From Taudactylus pleione (taxonomy: Eukaryota > Chordata > Amphibia > Anura > Myobatrachidae), in assembly GCA_031769625.1 (NCBI GenBank), contig JAUIMM010000211.1:10993001-11057000 (forward strand): a DNA stretch of 64,000 nt. Reading direction: 5' to 3'. Shown one piece after another: positions 42,050 to 52,084 of this stretch (positions are counted from its first letter, which is position 1; each line of letters opens with the position of its first letter). Under the pieces are notes generated by a model, which was not told where the DNA came from, did not search any database, and worked only from the letters and a program-made list of their open reading frames with translations. The position numbers and the translations under genes were made by a program.

Positions 42050-43311
42050 TGCATTATTATTATTATCCTTTATTTATATGGCGCCACAAGTGTTCCGCAG
42101 CGCCTTACATAGTACATAGAACTAATAGGTGAACAAGAAACAAGTAACTTACAGTAGATTACAGTGCAGGACAAGGACACAACTTATATACATTGCTGAA
42201 ATAGTGATTAAAGCACTCACAATAAGCTGCCGGGAGTTGGCGGTCCCGTGTTAGGTGCCCTAATGGGGAGTAGAGAGTAGAAGAAAATGTAAAGAGAAGC
42301 ACATGAGGGAAGAGGTCCCTGCTCGTGAGAGCTTACATTCTAAAGGGGAGGGGTAGACAGAAAGGCGTGACACAGAAGGGGAAGATAGGAAGGAAAGAGC
42401 ATGAGGTGGGTTAGGATGAGTGCTGAAAGGCCTTGATGAAGTAGTGGGTCTTGAGAGCCTGTTTGAAGATTTGTAGAGAGGTGGAGAGTCTGATAGGGAG
42501 AGGGAGAGCATTCCAAAGGTAGGGAGCAGCACGGGCAAAATCTCGGATGCGGGAGTGGGAGGAAGAAATCAGTTGGCAAGAGAGGCGGCATGCATTAGTT
42601 GAGCGAAGTGGGCCAGCGAGAGTGTGAAGGGAGAGAAGGTCAGAAATGTATGCGGGAGAGGATTTGGTGAGGGCTTTGCAGGCGAATGTAAGAACCTTGA
42701 ATTGGCATCTGAAGGGGAAGGGGAGCCAGTGTAGGTCTTGAAGGAGAGGGGAAGCAGATGTAGAACGTCTGGAGAGGAAGATAAGCCGAGCAGCAGCATT
42801 GAGAACAGATTGTAGTGGAGAGAGGTGAGAGACTGGGAGGCCAGCTAGGAGAAGATTACAGTAGTCCAATCTGGATATGACCAGTGAGTGGATGAGGGTT
42901 TTAGTGGCATCCTGGGTGAGAAAGGGTCTAATCCTGGAGATATTTTTTAGGTGAAAACGGCAGGACTGCGAGAGGTGCTGAATGTGCAGTTTAAAGGAGA
43001 GGGAGGAGTCTAAGATAACGCCAAGACAGCGCACTTTGGGGCTAGAAGAGATAGTTGTGCCATCAATAGATAATGAAATTGTGGGAGGTGATGTAGTGGA
43101 AGAGGGTGGGAAGATGATCAGCTAAGTCTTAGACATGTTACGTTTAAGAAAGCGCTGGGACATCCACGAAGAGACAGCAGAGAGACAGTTGGAGATACGG
43201 GTAAGGAGCGAGGGGGAGAGCTCAGGGGTGGAAAGGTAAATTTGAGTATCATCTGCATAGAGATGATATTGGAGGTCAAAGGAGTTAATGAGTTCACCTA
43301 AAGAGGATGTA
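42050..43311 (-). mobile_element. 5'-truncated L2-clade LINE, minus strand
   Basis: The left end is an ATT microsatellite (42054-42070) and the L2 3' untranslated segment (CCTTTATTTATATGGCGCC); TTACATTCTAAAGG near 42335 is the reverse of the TGTAAGCTC-type motif region. Coding remnants follow up to the truncation near 43311, where another element begins. More intact than the plus-strand copy at 30776. Confidence 0.88.
42411..43311 (-). pseudogene. L2 reverse-transcriptase C-terminal half
   Basis: Reading on the minus strand, [20 protein letters not shown] gives the catalytic YADD of motif C, followed by [10 protein letters not shown] and [15 protein letters not shown]. After a stop and frame change near 43122, [32 protein letters not shown] and the WNALPLPIRLS segment complete the L2 C-terminus, with [15 protein letters not shown] near the end. 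The 207-codon frame at 42411-43034 is open, so this copy is less decayed than 31917-34697. Endonuclease and the N-terminal reverse-transcriptase motifs are missing. Confidence 0.85.
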
Positions 43312-43566
43312 TGCATACACAAGGTCAGATTTTCTGTCAGATCTGAACTATAACGATTTAAAAAATCGTTCAATCGTTCATATCTGAAAGAAAATCGGAC
43401 ATGTGAGCCTGCAACGATGAACGATGCGCGTTCCCACTTGTCAGATAACGATATCTGACATCTGATGTGTTTGCAGTCATATTTGGACGATTCCATTCAT
43501 TTTAATAGTCTAAAATTGTTCAAATTGTTCTATTGTTCATCTGACATATCTGACCGTGTGTATGCA
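43312..43566. mobile_element. Palindromic MITE with TGCATACAC ends
   Basis: Starts TGCATACACAAGGTCAGAT and ends ATCTGACCGTGTGTATGCA, near-inverse complements; ATATCTGAC and GTCAGAT motifs repeat inside. It lies at the 5' break of the L2 fragment, so a fused open frame across the junction (43122-43496) is an artefact. 255 bp, no target duplication identified. Confidence 0.75.
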
Positions 43567-44449
43567 CCTTAACACCTATGAGCGTGCGGTAAAGTTGGGT
43601 GTGTACTGCTACATCTGAGAGGAGTGTCATAGAATTTACTTACTGACTGCTTTGGGGCTCCTTTACATTTGGATGTAAGATCTACTTGTTGATGAAAACA
43701 CACTGATACTTTTCAGAAAATGCATGTAGCCATAGGGATCATTGTGTCTTATAGCCAATGCAGGGAAATGATGCTAATGATCCCATTTATATAGTTCTGG
43801 TTTTATGTAACTGCTATACAATGGGGTAAGGTGTAATCAGGAAGATAGCTAGACTCTTCAGGGAGACAGGGAGATTGCTGCTATTTCAGGGAGTCTCCGA
43901 CAATCAGGGAGAGTTGGCAAGTATGCATCACCTTCCTCCACTGCTCAGTAAGCCATGGCCAGTGCACTCTACACCACTGAACTCACAAATGTGCACTGCA
44001 ATATACTGTTTATCCACTGTGACTCCAGAACCCCCAAATGTGCACTTCAATACATTGTTTACTCCCGCGGTCGCTAACCCGTCGCTCGCGAGCCCTAGGT
44101 AGCTCGCAGCCGCAATTATAGGGCATGTGTTATATGCGGCGGCAGTGTATGAAGGACAGTGCTAGCAGCCTCACCGCTGACCTCATTAAGAGACACCGGG
44201 TACTTGTTTGGAGGGAGTGTGGGACCTGGCCATCCACTGTCCCGCCTGCACAGTCCATCCAGCAGCCCCCTGCTCCAAGCTAACAGCTCTCAGGCATCAG
44301 AGGTAGAGTCGGGCACTTGAAAAGGGGGTGTGGGGTCTGTCAATCCACTGTCCCGCCTGCGCAAACCACTCAGCATCCCCCTGCTGCCCGCTGATAGCTC
44401 TCCACGTTTTATTTTTTTTTTAAACTAAATTCTGGCTAATAACCACATT
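43567..44449. other. No gene recognised; dispersed repeat fragments
   Basis: Near 43850-43930 lies a fragment with CTCTTCAGGGAGACAGGGAG and ATCAGGGAGAGTTGGCAAG, closely matching 25820-25890. From 44070 there is a GTCGCTAACCCGTCGCTCGC element-end-like sequence. Nothing coding. Confidence 0.4.
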
Positions 44450-44538
44450 TTTCATAGAAAAACAACAATGCATTTATTAATAATACAGTGATACTGATCC
44501 CTGTATTAATAAATGCATTCTTGTTTTTCTATGAAATA
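44450..44538. repeat. Strong hairpin, arms of about 37 bp
   Basis: TTCATAGAAAAACAACAATG and ATTTATTAATAATACAG on the left pair with CTGTATTAATAAATGCATTC and TTGTTTTTCTATGAA on the right, with a loop of about 12 bases and few mismatches. No family recognised. Confidence 0.8.
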
Positions 44539-44563
44539 TTTGTTTTAAAACTAAAATACGTGG

Positions 44564-44713
44564 AGGGGGCAATAAGGAGCCCTCCAGCTGTTGTTGAACT
44601 ACAAATACCAGCATGCCTTGCAACAGTTTTAGCTGGCCAAATAGCAAAATGGTGGCAGGGCATGCTGGGATGTGTTCTACAACAGCTGGGTGGGCCGCTT
44701 ATTGCCCACCCCT
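44564..44713. mobile_element. Diverged palindromic MITE (CCAGCTGTTG family)
   Basis: GGGGGCAATAAGGAGCCCTC and CCAGCTGTTGTTGAACTAC pair imperfectly with ACAACAGCTGGGTGGGCC and GCTTATTGCCCACCC. Middle contains GCATGCCTTGCAACAG and GCAGGGCATGCTGGG. Sister to the next element but more diverged. Confidence 0.7.
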
Positions 44714-44742
44714 AGCTAGACATTGCTCATGAAACATTAGGA

Positions 44743-44900
44743 CAGGCCTGGCCAACCTGTGGCTCTCCAGCTGTTGTGAAACTACAAGTCCCAGCATGCC
44801 CTGCTACAGTTTTGCTATTAGGGGATGCTAAAACTGTTGCAGGGCATGCTGGGACTTGTAGTTTCACAACAGCTGGAGAGCCACAGGTTGGCCAGGCCTG
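44743..44900. mobile_element. hAT-like palindromic MITE with perfect 8-bp duplication
   Basis: 158 bp: CAGGCCTGGCCAACCTGTGG and CTCTCCAGCTGTTGTGAAAC form about 60-bp arms with the matching right half, ending GGTTGGCCAGGCCTG. CATTAGGA flanks it exactly at 44735-44742 and 44901-44908. Very few mismatches between the arms suggest a young copy. Confidence 0.93.
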
Positions 44901-44908
44901 CATTAGGA

Positions 44909-45295
44909 AGTTGAACCATGGTGGTGACTGACGCCTCTGCCGCATGCGCCTTTTTCACGGTCATTGTGCTCTCTCTGTGCAGCCATGATAAGTACAGACT
45001 ATTAGGGCAGACCAGCATTTATATATATGACCATGACCATGGTGGGATGTTATTTGCATGTGCCACACTTATACTGATGCCCTCGCTTTCAACATATTTG
45101 CTATCCCTCTTTTTACCCAGGGTTTTCCATTATTCCATTTAATACCTGTAGTTCATACTAGTAAATGTGAGATTTAAAAAAAAAAAATGATAAAAGTTGC
45201 AGACATACAGCCTTCATAAGAACGATTTATATTCACTTTATTTTGCTATGAATGACCTTTTTATTATTGACCAATCGACTGGATAACATGTCGGA
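44909..45295. other. No gene recognised
   Basis: Ordinary sequence; nothing supported. Confidence 0.45.
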
Positions 45296-45530
45296 CGTGG
45301 TATGAAAGATCGACAGTGAAAAGCTTGACATTCAGATGGTCGACTGTTTCTGAATGTCGACAGTCAATATGTCGACAACATCATTAGGCCAACATTCTGT
45401 AGACATGTATTATGGTCAACAGGGTTAAATGGTCAACACATTAAAAAGGTCAACATTTACACATGGGTTTTTTTATTTTTTTTTGTTACTTTAGCCAAAC
45501 CCTAAACCTAACCCTAACCATCCCATTCAA
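45296..45530. mobile_element. Diverged CCCTAA-type element
   Basis: Begins near GTGGTATGAAAGATCGAC. It is rich in GTCGACA and GGTCAACA repeats and ends in AACCCTAAACCTAACCCTAA. The same parts are present as in 29691 and 60831 but in a short, AT-richer version. Ends uncertain. Confidence 0.45.
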
Positions 45531-45572
45531 ATATTAGTCTGGCTCCTGTGACATTGTGCTCTTTTGGGCAAA

Positions 45573-45640
45573 TAATAAAAATAATAATGATGATGATAAT
45601 AATAATAATGTTATTAATAATAATAATAATAATAATAATT
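45573..45640. repeat. (AAT)n microsatellite
   Basis: Imperfect AAT/GAT repeats over about 65 bases. Confidence 0.9.
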
Positions 45641-46009
45641 TTAAAACAGCCGGAAAGTTTTTTTTGTGTTTTTTTTTTTTTACAAAATAGAAAAAAGTAC
45701 TATACATATATATTGTTTAATTTTTATATATTTAAGGGAACAATAACATTTTATAAATGTAGAAATTGATCCATCCTGGGCGTGTATTTGTTTTATAAAG
45801 TAATATGAACTTCACAAACAGTTTTTATTCTCAGTGTGCAATTCAATTAGCACCAACGGGCCGCGAAGTGGCAGCATTCCAACCGTTTCTTTGTCAGCTC
45901 GCAGACAAAAAATTATTTTCTTTCATCCCCCCTCCCCCCACCCAGGAAAACTAGTGAAGTGTGATGTTGCGCACCTTAAGTCTTGTTGATGAGTACAACT
46001 AAACATTAA

Positions 46010-46781
46010 GAGCCATATTCAATTAGAGACGAAAAGTCATTTTGCCTAACAAAAATTTGCCAAATTCAATTCCAGGACAATTTCGCCTAAGCGGAAACAA
46101 TTCTCCAAAAAAGATTCTCCAATCAATAGCAGGTGAAAAGAAATGCCAAATTTTTATTTTGGGGTGCAAACGTGGGGAAACGACTCAGAACCCTTGGGAC
46201 AGCCCCCAAAAGGACAAATCTGCAAAAAAAAAAAAAAAACCTAAGAACACCCCAAAAAAGACATGTCATTTTTGGGGTGAAAATTTAAAAAGTGGGGGGA
46301 TAAACATAAAAAGTAGCGAAATAGACTTCTTGTGGGCCCCCAAGTATGGGTCAGGTGTTTTTGGGATTGCAGGTGCATGCAACAGGTGGATTTTTCATGT
46401 TTTTAAAAAGTTCACTTTAGAGACATAAAAACATGCTAGCAAAAAATACAGCTTTATGCCATTCTTCACCACTTTTACAAAGACACTAATAGCAAGCAAT
46501 TTACACAACTTAAGTACCCAAAATAGTCTTATTAATGCTATTAGTACACATCTATATTGATTCCCTATGATAATGTATCTTTTTCTGGGGTACAGACTTA
46601 TTTCCCCAATTCTTTCAGTACTTTTCGCCTATTCCGCATTCGCCTATTTTCATTTTTGCCTGTTTAGCAATTGAATTAGGTGAAAAGCGGGGACGAGCAC
46701 GGAATAAATTCGCCTCTGAAACAGGCGAATGAAGCGAAAAGTCGGACAAGCGAAAACTTCGCCTCTAATTGAATTCCCCTC
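46010..46781. mobile_element. Harbinger-like non-autonomous element, TAA duplication
   Basis: 772 bp. Left end GAGCCATATTCAATTAGAG, right end CTCTAATTGAATTCCCCTC, near-inverse complements. TAA occurs at 46007-46009 and 46782-46784, the 3-bp TWA duplication typical of PIF/Harbinger. Interior has GCGAAAA and TTCGCC motifs and A/C-rich stretches. The 128-codon open frame is lysine-rich by composition only. Shares GCAGGTG and GGTGGATTTTTCATG with 57839. Confidence 0.8.
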
Positions 46782-46784
46782 TAA

Positions 46785-47174
46785 GACCGCTCAACCCCAG
46801 TAAAGAATAGTGATGTATTATACATTTTAAAAATGACTCTTTAAGAAAGTGTGAGACAAAATGTGGTATGGAAAAGATGACGGCTTTCACCTTCATGACT
46901 GGAAGGAACCAACTGTCATAAAATAAACTCCAAGACTTGCCCATTAGGCAAAAATAAAATAAAAAGATCATATACAGGTCAAAACTTTATTGACAACCTA
47001 TAAAGAAAAATCCAATGCATATATTAACAAACAAAACAAACTTAAAAGGAGAATCTGTGAGCACATAACCAACCCCTCAAGCCTAAAATATATCACGCCC
47101 ACGCCGCCAAACATAACATGGATAATGAAGCCGTATGTTCTGCAACCACAACTCATTTCCATGTCTAGTCCAGG
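46785..47174. other. No gene recognised
   Basis: Ordinary sequence between the Harbinger-like element and the solo LTR. Confidence 0.4.
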
Positions 47175-47179
47175 GGAAC

Positions 47180-47992
47180 TGTCACGGCCAGGGTATTTCA
47201 GCATGGCGCTAGGCGAGTGTTACCTGTGAGGTCATTGTGGCGCGGGCTGTCTGGTGGTGGAGCTGGTGTCTGGCGGGGGGCTTTGGCTGCGCGCTTTGTT
47301 GTGCGGGCCTGTTGTCACTCTGCGCTGGTAAGGCCTGGCGGCGTCTCCATTCCGTTTGGCATGGGCGCCGCCATCTTGCCTTCTGGCCATGTGATGCGGC
47401 TGGCCAATCCTGGTGAGTCACATGTTCCCTCCGGCCAGTAACAGCACGGCATGGGGTATTTAGGAAGGGTCAGTGCCTTCCTTCTTTGCCAGTGCAACGT
47501 GTATCTCAGCCTAGCTGTGCTTATCCTGTTCCTGTGAATTCGCTGTCTGCCAGTCTGCCTGTCAGCTCCTAGCTCCCACTGGACTACCCCGCTTCCTCCA
47601 TCACCCTTGCCCATACCTGAGTGCGTGAGCCTGCTGACATCCTGCTCATTTGCTTCAGTTCACTACCTGCATACCTGGCTTGATTTTTTTCAGTTCACTA
47701 CCTGCATACCTGGCTTGATTATTTTCAGTTTCACTACCTGCATACCTGGCTTGATTATTTTCAGTTTCACTACCTGCACACCTGGACAGCTCTAATTGTT
47801 TCTACTTGGACATTAACTCATTACTCCCACCACAGAACTCTTGTGCACATTTATATATTCCTGGACTTTTATTTACTGCCATATTTTATGTCTACTCCAG
47901 CACTTATTAAAAAACCTAGTTTTTATTTCAAACCCGCTACTGTGATCGCTCCTGCTACCACCCCGGGTCCACAAATAACCCAGAACATAACA
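47180..47992 (+). mobile_element. Solo LTR of a retroelement
   Basis: 813 bp, starts TGTCACGGCCAGGG and ends CCCAGAACATAACA, the TG...CA form of an LTR. Flanks GGAAC (47175-47179) and GGCAC (47993-47997) agree at 4 of 5 bases. The first half is GC-rich; the middle has GGGTATTTAGGAAGGG, possibly a TATA-like region, followed by GCCTTCCTTCTTTGCC. From about 47655 to 47790 a unit of about 33 bases (CACTACCTGCATACCTGG, CTTGATTATTTTCAGTT) repeats four times. No internal gag or pol region and no second LTR, so it is a recombined solo LTR. Ty3-like versus retroviral origin cannot be decided from the LTR alone. Confidence 0.75.
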
Positions 47993-47997
47993 GGCAC

Positions 47998-48444
47998 ATC
48001 TACACGAACACACACAGAATGACACCATGAGAAGTCATTTACGAGTACTGGTGAATATTTAACTCTGCTAAAACCAAACCCAAACCAACCAATGAAACAC
48101 TTGCTTATATATTTTTTAAACTAAACTGAAAGAAGTTGGATGAATGAACATTGGAGGTCGTGTTTTTTGGTGTTTTTTTTTAACTTGGGTCAAAGGCTTG
48201 AATCGCAAGTGTTTTAAAAAGTATTAAGACAACCAATTCCAGAACTTGAACTGCATGGGTGAGGCTAATGTCAGGGGGGCGGGAATAGAGGAAGAATTAG
48301 CCCAATCGTTAATGGTTGAATACAGCCAGAAAGTGCAGAGGATCAGAGATTCTCAGACTAGCAAACAGGACCTTGCTACAGATCAGCTGCTCATCACTGC
48401 TGTAAAGCAAACCTTTAAGGGAAAATTAATTATACTTATAGTTA
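47998..48444. other. No gene recognised
   Basis: Short unique-looking stretch between the LTR and the Tc1 element. Confidence 0.45.
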
Positions 48445-48833
48445 TACAGTGCATTCAGAAAGTATTCACAACGCTTCGCTTTTTCCACATTTTGTTATGT
48501 TACAGCCTTTTTCCAAAATGGAATAAATTAATTTTTGTCCTCAAAATTCTACACACAATACCCCATAATGACAATGTGTAAAAAGATTTTCTGAGATTTT
48601 TGCAAATTTAATTAAGAAGAGGCACTAAGAAATCACATGTACATAAGTATTCATGGCCTTTGCCATGAAGCTCAGGTGCATCCTGTTTCCACTGATCATC
48701 CTTGAGATGTTCCTACAGCTTGATTGGAGTCCACCTTTGGTAAATTCAGTTGTTTGGATATGATTTTGAAAGGCATACACCTGTCTATATAAGGTCCCAC
48801 ACTTGACAGTGCATGTCAGAGCACAAACCAAGC

Positions 48834-49829
48834 ATGAAGTCCAAGGAATTGTCTGTAGACATCCGAGACAGGATTGTCTCAAGGCACAAATCTGGGGAAG
48901 GGTACAGAAAAATATCTGCTGCTTTGAAGGTCCCAATGAGCCCCGTGGCCTCCAGTATCTGTAAATGGAATAAGTTTGGAACCACCAGGACTCTTCCCAC
49001 AGTTGGCCGGCCGTCTAAACTGAGCGATCGGGGGAAAAGGGCCCTAGTCAGGGAGTGACCAAGAACCCGATGGTCACTCTGTCAGAGCTACAGCATTCCT
49101 CTGTGGAGAGAAGAGAACCTTCAAGAAGGACAACCATCTCTGCAGCAATCCACCAATCAGGCTTGTATGGTAGAGTGGCCAGACGGAAGCCACTCCTTAA
49201 TAAAAAGCACATGGCAGCTCACCTGGAGTTTGCTAAAATGCACCTGAAGGACTCTCAGACCATGAGAGACAAAGTTTGAACTCTTTGGCGTGAATGCCAG
49301 GCGTTATATTTGGAGGAAACCAGGCACCGCTCATCACCAGGCCAATACCATCCCTACAGTGAAGCATGGTGGTGGCAGCATCATGCTGTGGGGATGTTTT
49401 TCAGCAGCAGGAACTGGGAGACTAGTCAGGATAGAGGGAAAGATGAATGCAGCAATGTACAGAGACATCCTGGATGAAAACCTGCTCCAGAGCGCTCTTG
49501 CCCTCAGACTGGGGCGACGGTTCAGCTTTCAGCAGGACAACGACCCTAAGCACACAGCCAAGATATCAAAGGAGTGGCTTCAGGACAACTCTGTGAATGT
49601 CCTTGAGTGGCCCAGCCAGAGCCCAGACTTGAATCCAATTGAACATCTCTGGAGAGATCTGAAAATGACTGTGCACCAACGCTTCCCATCCAACCTAATG
49701 GAGCTTGAGAGGTGCTGCAAAGAGGAATGGGCGAAACTGGCCAAAGATAGGTGTGACAAGCTTGTGGCATCATATTCAAAAAGACTTGAGGCTGTAATTG
49801 CTGCCAAAGGTGCATCAACAAAGTACTGA
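48834..49829 (+). pseudogene. Tc1 transposase, frameshifted, first catalytic Asp lost
   Basis: It should encode a DDE transposase of about 340 residues that cuts and pastes the element at TA. The start MKSKELSVDIRDRIV is chosen over the upstream ATG at 48813 because family members begin there. The paired-like helix-turn-helix region and the GRPSKLS motif are readable in the first frame to 49058, where an apparent 1-base loss (against the remembered family consensus) ends it. The frame continues as VTLSELQ to 49279. There a gap of about 23 bases removes the WSDET segment with the first catalytic Asp. The last frame (49290-49829) keeps [10 protein letters not shown] with the second Asp, and [11 protein letters not shown] with the catalytic Glu. 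Two frame changes plus the missing Asp make it inactive. Confidence 0.92.
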
Positions 49830-49996
49830 GCAAAGGTTGTGAATACTTATGTACATGTGATTTCTTAGTTTTCTTTTTTTTTATTAAATTTGCAAAAATC
49901 GCAAAAAAACTTTTTACACGTTGTCATTATGGGGTATTGTGTGTAAAATTTTGAGGACAAAAATTAATTAATTCCATTTTTGAATAAGGCTGTAAC

Positions 49997-50181
49997 ACAT
50001 GGGTTTCCAACCACGGTTCTCAAGGCACACTAACAGTCCAGGTTTTAAGGATAGCCATAGTTGAGCACAGGTGACTTAATTAGTACCTTAGTTATTTTGA
50101 TTTAACCATCTATGCTTAAGCATGGATATCACTAATACCAGGACTGTTAGTGTGCCTTGAGGATCGAGGTTGGGAATCACT
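49997..50181. mobile_element. hAT-like palindromic MITE nested in the Tc1 repeat
   Basis: 185 bp, starts ACATGGGTTTCCAACC and ends GGTTGGGAATCACT; inner arms CAAGGCACACTAACAGTCC and GGACTGTTAGTGTGCCTTG pair exactly. GCTGTAAC flanks it at 49989-49996 and 50182-50189, a perfect 8-bp duplication. Removing the insert and one duplicate restores the mirror image of the left Tc1 repeat. Confidence 0.93.
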
Positions 50182-50344
50182 GCTGTAACATAACAAAATG
50201 TGGAAAAAGTGAAGTGTTGTGAATACTTTCCAGATGCACTGTATGTTGGGTAAAGCCAATAAAAATAGGGTTACTCAAACTTTATTCCTTGAAAAAATCT
50301 TCCAAGTATTGTCACGTCATCATAACTGGACAACTAGAGACATT

Positions 50345-50827
50345 GGCCCTCATTTAGAGGCGCTCGCTTGTTTTTTTAAGTGCGGCCTCCTGGTCACTAG
50401 CTAAGCTGTGGGTTACCATGCACACCTTTAGCGACCGACCAGATTAATGGCCGCGATGGTCAAGACCATTGCGACCATCGGGGCTTGCGACGAGACCCTA
50501 AGGTTGGGTCTCGGCACCCGCAAGCCCCAGGGAGCTTCCTGCTCTGATCGAGCAGGAAGCTCCCCACTGACATCACTGCTGATGTCAGTGCGGCCGCCCT
50601 CAAAACGGCAGGCGTTCCTTAAGGAACTCCTCCGTTTGTGAAACCACCCCCCAGCCACGCCTACAAAACGAGCCGAGCTGTCGATGAACATCGACAGCCG
50701 GCCCTTTTGTAGTGAGCTCCGGAGCGAGAGAATTTTTCTCTCGCTCCGGGGCTTGCACGTACACAGGCCCTAAACATCGACCCGGATGCGAGCGCTCAGC
50801 GCTTCCGACCGGGTCTGAATGAGGGCC
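50345..50827. mobile_element. Hairpin-chain element, copy C (483 bp)
   Basis: Starts GGCCCTCATTTAGAGGCG and ends CTGAATGAGGGCC; ATT flanks at 50342-50344 and 50828-50830. Shares the order of hairpins with copies A, B and D, but the first stem has decayed. Clear stems include CGATGGTC with GACCATTG, GAGACCC with GGGTCTC, the stem at 50530-50564, CACTGACATCA with TGATGTCAGTG, TGTCGATG with CATCGACA, and CCGGAGCGAGAGAA with TTCTCTCGCTCCGG. No coding capacity. Confidence 0.85.
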
Positions 50828-50830
50828 ATT

Positions 50831-51649
50831 ATCCCTTTACACCTTATGGCTGATATTCCCTTTTAAATTAGCATTGTTTGTTAACTTAATATTAATTAAG
50901 TATATAGCATATTTTTTATTAACAGTTCTTTTCATAGCCCCTAGATGTTACGTAGCAATTTGCAGAGAGAATATTTAATCATTCCAATGAAGGGAGACTG
51001 GAGACACAAAACCTTCATGCAGCGTCCTGACGCTGAGGGGTGATAGGCAGTGGATTTACGGCCAGTGGTCATTGCTGCGAGTATTGGTTTCTGTGAATGA
51101 AGAGTATAAAAAATAAATACATATATAGTAAAGTTTGCTCAGATTACCATCCCAGGGACCGTGGGAAAAAGCAGGTTGCCCTCCGTCTTCACACAGCTCA
51201 GTGTAATGTAAACACACTCCTGCTGATCCTCCGGGCTGTTCCCATTGATTCTGTGCCCCAGAAAAGGGTACAGGATTGTTAGAGACATGCAAAGCTTCGA
51301 AGACAGCCACACTCAATTCATCTCCCAGAACCAGCCATTCAGATCCTTCTCCATAGTCACATCAACCCGTTCAGTGCCGGCGAGGTCTGCAGAATGAGCA
51401 GCAAGCTGCAATCTTAATAGGTGCTCATATAAATTAGGTCAACAGCTATTTTAAAGTCACTAACTCTTGTCTTCTTCTAGCTCTTAAGGGTTTAAAAATT
51501 CTTCTACAAGAGTCGAGTCATTTAGCATATTCATCTGCATAAGTACACATGTGAATGTAAATGGGAGCGTTCATGTTGCTTACTGTACATGCATTTGGGA
51601 ATTTTTAATTGTATTACAGACACATTTCACAGAAACTTTGCGCATTTAA
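50831..51649. other. Mostly unique sequence; weak exon-like piece inside
   Basis: No mobile element recognised. On the minus strand 51148-51250 is bounded by an AG acceptor after a pyrimidine tract and a GTAATC donor. It encodes INGNSPEDQQECVYITL and following residues without a stop. No protein family was recognised and conservation could not be tested, so it is not called as a gene. Confidence 0.35.
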
Positions 51650-51710
51650 TGTTGAGTGCTCTAGCACTTGGATTGGTGGAAATATCGGTCTGGCCCTGTG
51701 ACCATTCTAA

Positions 51711-51835
51711 TGCCGGGTACACACTAGATGATATGTCGATCCGCATATCGTCCACATAGGTGGGTGTGTACCCGCTTTGTCGCTGACAATGTGCTCCCAC
51801 GCGTTGTCAGCGACATCGCCCATCAGACCTGCATG
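51711..51835. mobile_element. Fragment of a TACACACTAG element
   Basis: GCCGGGTACACACTAGATGA and GTCGCTGACAATGTG match parts of the element at 61397. It interrupts a diverged satellite unit (CCATTCTAATG). No right end identified. Confidence 0.5.
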
Positions 51836-52084
51836 CAAATATTGAATGATAACTACTATAGTTCTGTGATTTAAATGATCTGACTGGCTACAGGTGATAT
51901 AGCCCTGTGAGAGTTCTAATGCTCCAATCAGCTAAAGGTGATATACTGTAAGTCTGGGACTGTTTTACTGCTCCCATCAGATATATGTGATATAGCGCGG
52001 TGAGTGTTCTAATGCTCCGAACAGCTATAGGAGATATAGCCCTGTGACTCTTCAAATGCCCTGATCAGGTGATATAAGTCTGGG

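Larger units (their letters stand above)
48447..50241 (+). mobile_element. Tc1-like DNA transposon, inactive
   Basis: 1,795 bp including a nested insert. Ends CAGTGCATTCAGAAAGTATT and the matching complement near 50241 (AATACTTTCCAGATGCACTG), flanked by TA at 48445-48446 and 50242-50243. Terminal inverted repeats are about 205 bp, with a second TACATAAGTATTCA motif at their inner end, so they follow the IR/DR arrangement seen in Tc1 elements such as the Sleeping Beauty group. The transposase gene sits between. The right repeat is interrupted at 49997-50181. Confidence 0.95.

Noticed and set aside
43122..43496. Possible fusion protein
   Set aside because: The frame crosses the junction between an L2 fragment and a MITE and is a chance fusion.
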